From Streptomyces roseoverticillatus (GTDB lineage Bacteria > Actinomycetota > Actinomycetes > Streptomycetales > Streptomycetaceae): a stretch of 64,000 nucleotides of DNA. Position numbers and translations under genes: made by a program. The notes beneath the pieces are model-generated. The model was not told where the DNA came from and searched no databases. It saw only the letters and a list, made by a program, of their open reading frames with translations. Of this stretch, positions 18,790 to 26,938 are shown piece after piece; the stretch's first letter is position 1; the number at the start of each line of letters is the position of its first letter. The stretch lies in contig NZ_JOFL01000009.1 of the NCBI RefSeq assembly GCF_000719265.1, forward strand, positions 158,777 to 222,776, given 5' to 3'.

Positions 18790-18819
18790 TTCACATCGGG
18801 GCAGGTGGCAGGCTAAAGT
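18790..18819 (+). promoter_or_regulatory. Candidate promoter of the first tRNA-Ala
   Basis: TTCACA (18790-18795) and TAAAGT (18814-18819) are spaced by 18 bases, about 50 bases before the tRNA. The 308-base gap 18762-19069 holds this promoter, the tRNA and its terminator. Confidence 0.5.
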
Positions 18820-18872
18820 TCTTCTTGTTCGCGGGGAACGCCGGGGGAAACGCCGGAAGACCTGAGAACAGC

Positions 18873-18945
18873 GGGGCTATAGCTCAGTTGGTAGAGCGCC
18901 TGCATGGCATGCAGGAGGTCAGGAGTTCAATTCTCCTTAGCTCCA
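18873..18945 (+). tRNA. tRNA-Ala (GGC)
   Basis: A 73-nt cloverleaf. The acceptor stem pairs GGGGCTA with TAGCTCC and the discriminator is A. The D-arm reads GCTCAGTTGGTAGAGC. The anticodon stem CCTGC/GCAGG encloses the loop ATGGCAT with anticodon GGC, and the T-arm is AGGAGTTCAATTCTCCT. It decodes GCC, the dominant Ala codon here. CCA is not encoded. It is identical to the copy at 22655. Confidence 0.97.
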
Positions 18946-18956
18946 CAGTTCGAAAT

Positions 18957-18986
18957 GATCCCGTCTCCGTCACCGGAGGCGGGATC
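18957..18986 (+). terminator. Terminator of the first tRNA-Ala
   Basis: A 13-bp stem with one G-U pair (18957-18969 with 18974-18986), loop TCAC, followed by GTTTGCTTT. Confidence 0.75.
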
Positions 18987-19069
18987 GTTTGCTTTACCGG
19001 CACATTCCCGTGGCAGAATCCGGCTGTCGGGAGCGGAGGACGAGCCGAAGGGGAGGGAACGGCTGACCC

Positions 19070-19303
19070 ATGGGTGCTCACAGCCGGAAGTGCGACTGGT
19101 GCGGCAGCGGCACGCCGATCGTCCGAGACATGGAACCGCTCAACTCGGCCTACCAGTACTGGTGCGTGGAGTGCGCACGGGCGCTGATCATAAAAGGCGA
19201 CCCCATCGAGACCTACCGCGAGCTGGAGGGCGAGCCGATCTACGGCCGGCTGCTGGACGAGCACTGCGCCCTGAAGCGCTTCTACTCCTTCGCGACAGCC
19301 TGA
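19070..19303 (+). CDS. Small Cys-motif protein (77 aa), function unknown
   Basis: A 77-residue protein with two CxxC pairs (KCDWCGSGTPIV near residue 8 and YWCVECARALI near 32), which look like a zinc-ribbon-type site. The remainder (PIETYRELEGEPIYGRLLDE) is helical. No signal peptide or membrane segment. Start ATG 19070. It lies just after the tRNA-Ala terminator and before the multicopper oxidase gene. I do not recognise a named family. Confidence 0.7.
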   Translation: MGAHSRKCDWCGSGTPIVRDMEPLNSAYQYWCVECARALIIKGDPIETYRELEGEPIYGRLLDEHCALKRFYSFATA

Positions 19304-19411
19304 GGGCCGCGCACGCCGGGGCAACCCCCCGGGGAGGCGGACACGTCCTGAGGGGTGAAGCTGCCGCCGGGAACGGCCGGCGGCACGGGGGAAGCATGCG
19401 GAGGACACCGC

Positions 19412-21226
19412 GTGACCGAAACAGTCGTCAGCCCGGCCGGCTCCGGAGAGGGCTCCGAAGCGCCCGTGGCCGAACTCACACCCTTCCTCGACGCCCTGCG
19501 CGTTCCGCCGGTGCTCCGGCCCGGCCGGACCGAAGCGCTCCACGGCATCGAGATCGAACAGACCGCCACCTGGGTCCGGCTGCACTCACAGCTGCCGCCC
19601 ACCCGCGTATGGGCCTACGAGGGCCACGTCCCGGGGCCGACGATCGAGGTGCGCCGCGGCCGCCGGCTGCGCGTCACCTGGAGCAACCGCCTCACCGGGC
19701 CCCACCCGGTGACCGCCGTGGAGGCCTCGCAGGCGCCCGGCGCGCCGGTGCCCGACACGCTGCCCGGCCGCGGCGGGGCCGCACCGCTGGCCGACGTCGC
19801 CGCGCTGCCGCCGTGGACGGTCACCCACCTGCACGGCGCGCCCACCGGCGGCGGCAACGACGGCTGGTCCGAGAACGCCGTCGCGCCCGGTGACAGCCAG
19901 CTCTCCGAATATCCCAACGACCACCGCGCGGTTGCCTGGTGGTACCACGACCACGCCATGGATATCACCCGGTGGAACGTCTTCGCGGGCCTGGCGGGGA
20001 TGTACCTCGTGCGGGACGACGAGGAGGACGCCCTGCACCTGCCCTCGGGCGGGCACGAGATCCCGCTGATCGTCCAGGACCGCAACCTCGACACGGACCC
20101 GGACGGCAGGCTGTCCGGACGGCTGCTCCACAAGACCGTGATCGTCGGCAAGGACGCGCAGGGAAAGAACGTCACCCGGGCCTTCAACGGCCCGTACACC
20201 CTTGTCAACGGCGTCATCTGGCCGCATCTGGACGTGACGGCGCGGTGGTACCGCTTCCGGCTGCTCAACGCCTCCAACGCCCGCACCTACGACCTCCGGC
20301 TGGTGGACGACGAGACGGGCGCGCCGGTGCGGGGAGCGGCCTGGCGGATCGGCACGGACGGCGGGCTGCTGCCGCGCCCCCTGCCGCTGGACGGGCCGCT
20401 GTCCGTGGCGCCCGCCGAGCGGATGGACGTGCTGATCAACTTCGGCCTGCTGCGGGGTCGCCGCGTCCGCCTGGTCAACGAGGCGCCGGGGGTCGTGTAC
20501 CCGCAGGTCATGGAGTTCCGGGTGGCGGACGACGAGGAGGACGACCCGTTCGTGCTGCCGCCGGTGATCTCCAGCTCCTTCGAGCGGATCACCCATGACA
20601 CGGCGCCCGGGCACGAGCACCGGCTGATCGCGCTGGTCCCGCCCGGCACGGCGGGGAACGCCCACCCGGGCATGTGGGAGATGCGGAAGGCCGAGCCCGG
20701 GGACGTGCAGATCCCGGGTGAGGGCGTGATCCAGGTCAAGGGCGCGGACGGCAAGCTGCGCACGTACCGCAGGACCGCCCGGACCTTCGACGACGCGCTG
20801 GGCTTTATGGTCACCTACGACGGCTGGGAGCAGTGGAGCTTCCTCAATCTGGGCGGTCCCACGCACCCCATGCACATCCACCTGATCGACTTTCAGGTGC
20901 TGAGCCGGGACCTCTACCCGGCGGGCCCGGAGAGCCCGTTCGACACGGCCCTGGGCGGCACGCTGTCGCCGCTGGAGCACGGGGGGACGGCGCCGGTGCC
21001 GGACGGCGACGCGGGCTGGAAGGACGTGATCCAGGTGCCCGCCGGGCAGATGGTGAACGTGATCGGCCGCTTCCGCGGTGCGCGCGGCCGGTTCATGTAC
21101 CACTGCCACCTGCTGGAGCACGAGGACATGGGGATGATGCGTCCGTTCGTGGTGATGCCGGGCGAGGTACTGAAGTTCCACCACGGGGAGCACGGCGGCC
21201 ACGGCCACGGCGGTCACTCGGGCTGA
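19412..21226 (+). CDS. Multicopper oxidase (CotA/phenoxazinone-synthase type)
   Basis: A blue-copper oxidase coupling substrate oxidation to reduction of O2 to water. The 604-residue product has all four copper motifs: [35 protein letters not shown] and [19 protein letters not shown]; the last carries the type-1 Cys and axial Met. A His/Gly-rich tail ([12 protein letters not shown]) could hold copper. No signal peptide is evident, so it may be cytoplasmic like CotA and PhsA. Start GTG 19412, with GGAGG seven bases upstream; the frame is open to 19355. The 3' end overlaps the convergent GT87 gene. Substrate unknown. Confidence 0.92.
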   Translation: MTETVVSPAGSGEGSEAPVAELTPFLDALRVPPVLRPGRTEALHGIEIEQTATWVRLHSQLPPTRVWAYEGHVPGPTIEVRRGRRLRVTWSNRLTGPHPVTAVEASQAPGAPVPDTLPGRGGAAPLADVAALPPWTVTHLHGAPTGGGNDGWSENAVAPGDSQLSEYPNDHRAVAWWYHDHAMDITRWNVFAGLAGMYLVRDDEEDALHLPSGGHEIPLIVQDRNLDTDPDGRLSGRLLHKTVIVGKDAQGKNVTRAFNGPYTLVNGVIWPHLDVTARWYRFRLLNASNARTYDLRLVDDETGAPVRGAAWRIGTDGGLLPRPLPLDGPLSVAPAERMDVLINFGLLRGRRVRLVNEAPGVVYPQVMEFRVADDEEDDPFVLPPVISSSFERITHDTAPGHEHRLIALVPPGTAGNAHPGMWEMRKAEPGDVQIPGEGVIQVKGADGKLRTYRRTARTFDDALGFMVTYDGWEQWSFLNLGGPTHPMHIHLIDFQVLSRDLYPAGPESPFDTALGGTLSPLEHGGTAPVPDGDAGWKDVIQVPAGQMVNVIGRFRGARGRFMYHCHLLEHEDMGMMRPFVVMPGEVLKFHHGEHGGHGHGGHSG

Positions 21227-22433
21227 CGCCGCCGCCGGTGCCGGCGCATCGCAGGGCGGCCAGGGCGAGGAAGGCCGCCGCGGCCGCCGGGTAGCCGGCG
21301 TCGAGCAGCATCTGGCCGCCGCTCTGGTGGAGTTCGGGCCGGCCCTCGACGCTGTGCGGGACCCGCCACAGCACGTACGAGCAGAACAGCACGGCGGCCG
21401 CCGCGGTCCCCGCCCACCAGGCGGGGCTGCGGCGCTCGGCCGCCTCGCGGGCGAGCAGCAGCCCGGCCGGCACGCACCACACCCAGTGGTGCGACCAAGA
21501 GACGGGGCTGACGAGCAGCGCGGTGGCCGCGCAGGACAGGGCGCCCCAGGCGGCGCCCCGCGGCCCCACGCGCCGGGTTCGTACGGCCACGGCCAGGCCG
21601 AGGACGGTGACGGCCGCCGCGGCGACCGCCCACCACGGGCCGGGGTCGCCGGTGTGCAGCAGCCGGGCGAGGACGCCGCGCAGCGACTGGTTGGCGGTGT
21701 CCTCGGCGTGGCCCACCCGCTCGGCGGCGAAGACGGCGTCGGTCCAGAAGCGGCGCGAGTCGTGCGGCAGGGCCAGCGCGGCGAGTGCCGCCGTGCCGCC
21801 GAAGGCGGCGGTGGCGACGGCCGCCCGGCGCAGCCACGCCCCGCCGTCCGCCCGGCGGGCCAGGCCCGTGGCGGCCAGGTGGACGACGAACAGGGCGGGG
21901 GTGAGCTTGATGCCCGTCGCGAGGCCGGTGCCGAGGCCCGCCCAGCGGTGCCCGGCCGGCCGCGTCAGGTCCCACAGCACCAGGACGGCGACGAGGAGGT
22001 TGACCTGGCCGTTGCGCAGGGTCTGCCAGACGGGCTCGCACCAGACGCACAGGGCGGCGGCCGTGAGCGTCACGGCGGCCCGCGGGCGGCCGTCGACGAG
22101 CCGTACGGAGAGGTGGGTGAGGGCGAGCAGCAGGCCGAGGTTGACGAGCTCGGTGAGGACGCGCAGCGCGGTCGTGCCGGGCAGGGTGAGGGCGGTGAAC
22201 AGGAGCGCCGCGAAGGGCGGGTAGGTGGCGGGCAGGCCGCGGTGCGTGGCGCGCATCGCGTAGAGGTCGCCGCCGGTGCGGACGGTCCAGCCCTCGGCGC
22301 GGTAGACGAGGACGTCGATGGAGGCGACGTGGGAGGCCCGCTGGGCGAGGAGGAAGAGACCGAAGGAGACCAGACAGCCCGCGGCGGCGGCCAGGGTGCT
22401 GCGGCGGCCGGGGCGGCCGGGCCAGGCTGTCAC
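21093..22433 (-). CDS. GT87-type integral membrane glycosyltransferase
   Basis: Polytopic protein (446 residues) of the polyprenyl-phosphate-dependent GT87 (alpha-mannosyltransferase-like) type. The first loop has [20 protein letters not shown], the family's acidic region, followed by [10 protein letters not shown], about nine hydrophobic helices and [40 protein letters not shown] is a typical GT87 block. I chose the GTG at 22433 (GGAG upstream), after which the first helix begins; the frame is open upstream. The Arg/Pro/Ser-rich C-terminus runs 134 bases into the 3' end of the multicopper oxidase gene. Confidence 0.82.
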   Translation of the reverse strand: MTAWPGRPGRRSTLAAAAGCLVSFGLFLLAQRASHVASIDVLVYRAEGWTVRTGGDLYAMRATHRGLPATYPPFAALLFTALTLPGTTALRVLTELVNLGLLLALTHLSVRLVDGRPRAAVTLTAAALCVWCEPVWQTLRNGQVNLLVAVLVLWDLTRPAGHRWAGLGTGLATGIKLTPALFVVHLAATGLARRADGGAWLRRAAVATAAFGGTAALAALALPHDSRRFWTDAVFAAERVGHAEDTANQSLRGVLARLLHTGDPGPWWAVAAAAVTVLGLAVAVRTRRVGPRGAAWGALSCAATALLVSPVSWSHHWVWCVPAGLLLAREAAERRSPAWWAGTAAAAVLFCSYVLWRVPHSVEGRPELHQSGGQMLLDAGYPAAAAAFLALAALRCAGTGGGVSPSDRRGRGRRAPRGGTSVPRPASPRTDASSPCPRAPAGGSGT

Positions 22434-22570
22434 GAGGAGCGCTCCGGTTCCACGAGTGACAAAACGAGGAGGTGAGGAGTGAGGGGTGAGGCGTGATGCT
22501 GACAAATCGGACGAATAGGGGGCGATGTTATCCCATTCGCCCGGCTTCCCGGCGCCGGTGGGCAGCCGAT

Positions 22571-22601
22571 TTGGCAGGTGGAGGGGGTGTCCGTGTAATG
22601 T
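22571..22601 (+). promoter_or_regulatory. Candidate promoter of the second tRNA-Ala
   Basis: TTGGCA (22571-22576) and TAATGT (22596-22601), spacer 19 bases, lie about 50 bases before the tRNA. The 344-base gap 22434-22777 otherwise holds the tRNA and its terminator. Confidence 0.45.
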
Positions 22602-22654
22602 TGTCGATGTCGCCAGGGGAACCGGAAAGGGAAACCCGGCGGCGAGCATCGCAA

Positions 22655-22727
22655 GGGGCTATAGCTCAGTTGGTAGAGCGCCTGCATGGCATGCAGGAGG
22701 TCAGGAGTTCAATTCTCCTTAGCTCCA
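22655..22727 (+). tRNA. tRNA-Ala (GGC), second copy
   Basis: Identical over 73 nt to the tRNA at 18873: same acceptor stem, GGC anticodon loop and T-arm, no encoded CCA. The flanking DNA is not similar, so each copy has its own promoter and terminator. Confidence 0.97.
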
Positions 22728-22737
22728 CAGGAGATAA

Positions 22738-22770
22738 GCGGGTCGTCCGGAAACGGGCGGCCCGCTTTTT
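22738..22770 (+). terminator. Terminator of the second tRNA-Ala
   Basis: A 12-bp stem with two G-U pairs (22738-22749 with 22754-22765), GAAA loop and a TTTTT run: a classical intrinsic terminator. Confidence 0.85.
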
Positions 22771-22777
22771 CGTGCGC

Positions 22778-24313
22778 TCAGCGCTCCTTGCCGAGCTGCT
22801 CCTTGTCGAGTCTCAGGGCCAGCGCCGGGCAGCGGCGCACGGCCCGCTGCGCCCGGCCCCGCAGGTGGTCCGGCACCCCCGCGTCCGCGAGCGAGGGATA
22901 GCCGTCCGGCCCGATCCGTACGAGCTGGGGCAGCAGGCCCGCGCACAGCCCGTGCCCCTCGCACAGCGTCCAGTCCACCGCCAGCCGCTCCACGCGTCGC
23001 GGGCCGTCCGCGGCGGCGTCCGCGCCGGCGCCCGAGGGCAGCGGTAGCACCCCGGCCGTGGGGCGCCCGCAGCCGCCGTTCAGGACGTGCGCCGCCAGGT
23101 CGTCGGTGAAGGCCGACAGCGCGCTCAGGACGAACCGTGCCGCGCCGTCCGGGTGCCCGCACGCCCCGCGGCCCCGCACCGCCCCGGCCGCCTCCCGCAC
23201 GCGCTCCAGGGCGCCCTGGCCGGCGCCCGCCGCCACGTCCGCGAGCGCCCCGGCGAGCGACGGCAGCCCGGACCGGCACGGCCCGCACTGCCCGGCCGAC
23301 TCGGCGGCCAGCCAGTGCGCGGCCCGTACGGTCTCGCCCAGCGGGCAGGTGTCCGCGGGCAGCGCCAGCACGGCACCCACCCCGAGGGCCCCGCCGCACT
23401 CCGCGAGGCCCCCGTAGGAGACCCGGGCCCGGGCTGCCGTCGCCGTGTCCAGCCACGCGCCGTGGCAGCCGCCCGTCAGCACCCCCTGCGGGGCGGGAGC
23501 GGCGCCGCACACCTTCAGCACGTACGCGAGCGGCACGCCGCCCGGCACCTCCACGACCTGCGGCTCGGGCACCGCGCCCGAGACGGTCAGCAGCAGGGTG
23601 CCCGGATCGCCCGGGGCGCCCGTGGCCGCGTAGCCCTCGGCGCCCAGGCGGGCGGCGAGGGCGAGTTGGGCGAACGTCTCCGCGTTGGACAGCAGCGTCG
23701 GCGCGCCGCCCAGGCCCTCGCGCGAGGCCCGGTCGTGCCGCCCGGGCGGCAGCGGCAGCCCGCCGTCGGCGGCCCGCAGCAGCGCCGAGGACTCGCCCGA
23801 CACCAGCCGCTCGGGCAGGCGCACCACCCGGGCCCGTACGGACCGGGCCCGCCGGTCGGCGAGCCCCCGCTCGGCCAGCGCCTCGCGCACCGAGGCCTCG
23901 GCCGCCGCCCGGGTCACCCCGACCACCACGGAGCCCGCGCCGAGGGCCGCCGCCGTCAGCAGTGCCCCGTCCAGCACCAGGTGCGGGGCCCGCGCGAGCA
24001 GCACCGCGTCCTTGCGGCTGGACGGGTCGCCCTCGCAGCCGTTGACCACCACGGCGGGGGCCGCGCCGCGCCGCCGCACCGCCTGCCTCACCGCTTGGAG
24101 CTTGCGCGCGAAGGGGAAGCCCGCGCCGCCCCGGCCGCGCAGCGCGACCGCCTCCGCGAGGGCCGTCAGCTGCGCCTCGGTGTGCTGGGGGAGCGAGCCG
24201 TGGACCGACAGGTGGGCGCTGCGGTCGAGCCGGGCCGCCCGGTCCAGCCCGGCCAGCAGGCGCGGGCGGCCGAGGGCGAGGACGGCCGGCTGTTCGGGGA
24301 GCGCCGGGCTCAC
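22778..24313 (-). CDS. Stand-alone NuoF-like flavoprotein fused to a ferredoxin
   Basis: A 511-residue protein resembling the complex I 51-kDa subunit. The FMN/NADH site is LRGRGGAGFPFARKL and VVVNGCEGDPSSRKD. A SLBB-like segment (VVEVPGGVPLAYVLKVCGA) follows, then a Cys cluster ESAGQCGPCRSG with a later Cys for the N3-type cluster. From about residue 445 a short ferredoxin is fused (WTLCEGHGLCAGL ... RRCPAL); with only three Cys it should carry a [3Fe-4S] centre. No other nuo gene is nearby, so it is likely a separate NAD(P)H-to-ferredoxin electron carrier. Start GTG 24313; the Shine-Dalgarno is weak. Confidence 0.85.
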   Translation of the reverse strand: MSPALPEQPAVLALGRPRLLAGLDRAARLDRSAHLSVHGSLPQHTEAQLTALAEAVALRGRGGAGFPFARKLQAVRQAVRRRGAAPAVVVNGCEGDPSSRKDAVLLARAPHLVLDGALLTAAALGAGSVVVGVTRAAAEASVREALAERGLADRRARSVRARVVRLPERLVSGESSALLRAADGGLPLPPGRHDRASREGLGGAPTLLSNAETFAQLALAARLGAEGYAATGAPGDPGTLLLTVSGAVPEPQVVEVPGGVPLAYVLKVCGAAPAPQGVLTGGCHGAWLDTATAARARVSYGGLAECGGALGVGAVLALPADTCPLGETVRAAHWLAAESAGQCGPCRSGLPSLAGALADVAAGAGQGALERVREAAGAVRGRGACGHPDGAARFVLSALSAFTDDLAAHVLNGGCGRPTAGVLPLPSGAGADAAADGPRRVERLAVDWTLCEGHGLCAGLLPQLVRIGPDGYPSLADAGVPDHLRGRAQRAVRRCPALALRLDKEQLGKER

Positions 24314-24567
24314 CGGGCCCGGCCCGGAGCGACGGCGTCACCGGTGCGGTCGGGGAATGCGAGCAGGTGGAGGAGGTCCATGGCTCGGCACCGTAGGGAG
24401 CCCACCGGCGGCGTGCGGTCCGCTTCGCGCAACCCCGGTGCGAGGGGCCTCACCACTGCTAACGTCGGGTCTTTTGCCCCTGCCGGTCTCTCCGGCGCCT
24501 CCTTGATCTCTTCTTGACGAACTCATGCCCCACGGTTGAGGAGTTCGCCGAAAGAGTGACGCACTGT

Positions 24568-24591
24568 GGGCGTGCTCATGCCAGCACGCCC
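24568..24591 (+). promoter_or_regulatory. Leader hairpin upstream of the sedolisin gene
   Basis: GGGCGTGCT (24568-24576) pairs with AGCACGCCC (24583-24591), 36 bases before the ATG. The 313-base gap 24314-24626 shows no other clear element; TTGACG near 24512 could be a -35. Confidence 0.35.
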
Positions 24592-24626
24592 CGCTGTTTG
24601 CGACCACTCGTTTCGCAGGGGGTTCC

Positions 24627-26594
24627 ATGAGATCAAGCCGCTCCCGTGTGCGCGCCGGACTGGCCCTGGCGGCAGCGCTGCCGCTGGCCGCCGGGGCGCT
24701 CGCGCTCGGCACGCCCACCGCCCTGGCGGCCCAGGCAGGGCCCGGGCCGCACGACCGGCAGGCGCTGGCGGGCACCAAGCCGCTGTGGGCGACGCCCTCG
24801 GCCGACCGCGGCACGGCCGACGCGTCGGAGAAGGTCACCGCCCGCGTCTACCTCGCCGGCCGCGACGCCAAGGGCCTCGCCGCCTACGCCCGGGCCGTCT
24901 CCGACCCGGCGTCCGCCTCGTACGGCAAGTACTTGACGGCGCGCCAGGCGAAGGAACGATTCGCGGCGACGAAGGAACAGATAGCCGGGGTCACCGGCTG
25001 GCTGACCTCCTCCGGCCTGAAGGTGACCGGCACCAACGACCACTACGTCACCGTAACCGGCGACGCCGCCGCGGCCAGGAAGGCCTTCGGCACCGAGCTG
25101 CACCGCTACGTCAAAGACGGCCGCACCTACCACGCGCCCTCCACCACGGCCTCCGTTCCCGCCGCGCTCGACGGCGCCGTCCTGACCGTCGTGGGCCTGA
25201 ACGACGCCCCGCGCCTGGCCAAGCACCGCGAGACCCTTCCCGGCCCGTCGGCCGCCTTCCGCAACGCCGGCCCGTTCTCCACGTACTACGGCTCGAACGT
25301 GAACAAGAGCCTGCCGTCCGCCTACGGCTCCCACGCGCCGTACGCGATCAAGGGCTACACGGGCAAGCAGCTGCGCGCCGCGTACGGGGCGAAGAACTTC
25401 ACCGGCAAGGGCGTCACGATCGCCATCACCGACGCCTACGCCTCCCCGACCATCGCCCAGGACGTCCAGCAGTACGCCAAGCGCAACGGCGACAAGAGCT
25501 GGAGCAAGGGCCAGTACTCCCAGGTGCTGCCCGCCGGCTGGACGCACACCGGCGAGAAGGAGTGCGACGCCTCCGGCTGGTACGGCGAGGAGACCCTCGA
25601 CATCGAGGCCGCCCACGCCGTCGCCCCGGACGCCGGCATCGTCTACGTCGCCGGCGCCTCCTGCCAGGACGACGACCTGATCGACGCCCTGCACAAGATC
25701 GTCGACGGGCGGCTCGCGGACATCGTCTCCAACTCCTGGGGCGACGTCGAGAGCAACGAGACCCCGGACGTGGCCGCTGCCTACGACCAGGTCTTCCAGA
25801 CCGGCGCCGTCGAGGGCATCGGCTTCTACTTCTCCTCCGGCGACGACGGCGACAACGTCGCCAAGCACGGCACCAAGCAGGCCGACACGCCCGCCAACTC
25901 CCCGTGGGTCACCTCGGTCGGCGGCACCTCCCTCGCCGTCGGCAAGGGCGACAAGTACTTGTGGGAGACCGGCTGGGGCACCCACAAGGCGGAGCTCTCC
26001 AAGGACGGCCTGAGCTGGGAGGGGTCGGTCTTCACGGGCGGCGCCGGCGGCGGCACCAGCAAGATCCACCAGCAGCCGTTCTACCAGCGCGGCGTCGTCC
26101 CCGACGCCCTCGCCAAGGCGGGCGGCAGCACCCCCATGCGCGTCGGGCCCGACATCGCGGCCGTCGCCGACTCCAGCACCGGCTTCCTCGTCGGCCAGAC
26201 CCAGACCTTCCCCGACGGCTCGGTGAAGTACGACGAGTACCGCATCGGCGGCACCTCCCTCGCCGCCCCGGTGATCGCCGGCGTCCAGGCGCTCGCCCAG
26301 CAGGCCCGCCACGGCGTGCCGATCGGCTTTGCCAACCCCGCCATCTACGACCGGTACGGCACCGCCGCCTACCACGACGTCACCGACCACCCGCTCGGCA
26401 AGGGCCAGGGCATCGGCGTCGTCCGCGTCGACTACAAGAACAGCGTGGACGCCAAGGACGGCCTGGTCACCACGCTGCGCAGCCTCGGCGGCGACAGCTC
26501 GCTCTCGGCCGTTCCCGGCTACGACGACGTCACCGGCGTGGGCACGCCGGGAGACTCCTACGTGACGTCGTACGTGCCGGGGCACCGGCGCTGA
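24627..26594 (+). CDS. Secreted S53 family serine-carboxyl peptidase (sedolisin)
   Basis: Exported acid protease, 655 residues. A signal peptide (Arg-rich start, ALAAALPLAAGALALG, cleavage near ALAAQAG) precedes an activation prodomain (VTARVYLAGRDAKGLAAYA, YGKYLTARQAKERF). The catalytic domain has the Glu/Asp pair in EETLDIEAAHAV (about 321 and 325), SNSWGDVESNE (oxyanion Asp) and the Ser in GGTSLAAPVIAG (about 543); the C-terminal DVTGVGTPG region fits the calcium site. The prodomain should be removed by self-cleavage outside the cell. Single gene, start ATG 24627. Confidence 0.93.
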   Translation: MRSSRSRVRAGLALAAALPLAAGALALGTPTALAAQAGPGPHDRQALAGTKPLWATPSADRGTADASEKVTARVYLAGRDAKGLAAYARAVSDPASASYGKYLTARQAKERFAATKEQIAGVTGWLTSSGLKVTGTNDHYVTVTGDAAAARKAFGTELHRYVKDGRTYHAPSTTASVPAALDGAVLTVVGLNDAPRLAKHRETLPGPSAAFRNAGPFSTYYGSNVNKSLPSAYGSHAPYAIKGYTGKQLRAAYGAKNFTGKGVTIAITDAYASPTIAQDVQQYAKRNGDKSWSKGQYSQVLPAGWTHTGEKECDASGWYGEETLDIEAAHAVAPDAGIVYVAGASCQDDDLIDALHKIVDGRLADIVSNSWGDVESNETPDVAAAYDQVFQTGAVEGIGFYFSSGDDGDNVAKHGTKQADTPANSPWVTSVGGTSLAVGKGDKYLWETGWGTHKAELSKDGLSWEGSVFTGGAGGGTSKIHQQPFYQRGVVPDALAKAGGSTPMRVGPDIAAVADSSTGFLVGQTQTFPDGSVKYDEYRIGGTSLAAPVIAGVQALAQQARHGVPIGFANPAIYDRYGTAAYHDVTDHPLGKGQGIGVVRVDYKNSVDAKDGLVTTLRSLGGDSSLSAVPGYDDVTGVGTPGDSYVTSYVPGHRR

Positions 26595-26602
26595 GCAGGG
26601 CG

Positions 26603-26633
26603 AACCGCGCCCCGTAAGGAGCGCGGGGCGGTT
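26603..26633 (+). terminator. Hairpin after the sedolisin gene
   Basis: AACC-(GC bulge)-GCCCCG pairs with CGGGGCGGTT, nine bases after the stop. It includes a degenerate copy of the AGGGGCGCGGGGAAC repeat seen near 5500. Confidence 0.5.
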
Positions 26634-26718
26634 TCCTATGCGGCTCCGCCGCGTGGGCGCGAGCAACCGCGGACGGCCCGCACCCGCCGGACAAGGCCCG
26701 CCGGCACGGCGCTCACCC

Positions 26719-26761
26719 GGGGCCACAGGGCCCGCACCGACGGTGCGGGCCCTGTGGCCCC
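26719..26761. repeat. Perfect 21-bp inverted repeat upstream of the leuS leader
   Basis: Bases 26719-26739 are the exact reverse complement of 26741-26761 around one central A. The right arm ends six bases before the TAATCT -10 of the leuS leader, so it could be a terminator for upstream reading or an operator over the -35. Confidence 0.7.
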
Positions 26762-26766
26762 TGCGG

Positions 26767-26882
26767 TAATCTGACTCCATGCGTGCCGTACGCCTTCTGC
26801 TTAGCGGGCCGCGCTGATCAGTACCGACCGGTGACCACGGTCGGCATCGGCGCGGCGTCCCCTCCTGTGCGAGGGGATTTTT
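26767..26882 (+). promoter_or_regulatory. Candidate leucine attenuator of leuS
   Basis: TAATCT (26767-26772) looks like a -10, with an ATG seven bases later, so the transcript may be leaderless. The ORF 26779-26817 encodes [12 protein letters not shown], with three adjacent Leu codons (CTT CTG CTT) near its end. A hairpin CCGACCG/CGGTCGG (26824-26844) follows, then an intrinsic terminator: TCCCCTC (26858-26864), GAGGGGA (26871-26877) and TTTTT. leuS begins 56 bases downstream. The arrangement is what ribosome-mediated transcription attenuation needs: stalling at Leu codons when charged tRNA-Leu is scarce. I could not identify an unambiguous antiterminator pairing. Confidence 0.6.
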
Positions 26883-26938
26883 CATTTCCGCAGGTGCCGC
26901 AGGTAGAGACGACGACGATCGATGGAGCTTTGAGGACG

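Noticed and set aside
26783..26938. Extension of leuS through the leader
   Set aside because: The extra 52 residues have no counterpart in LeuRS and would remove the leader terminator; ATG 26939 fits the usual N-terminus.
26595..26938. T-box riboswitch before leuS
   Set aside because: I see no specifier loop or the conserved T-box bulge sequence; the Leu-rich leader ORF is the simpler reading.
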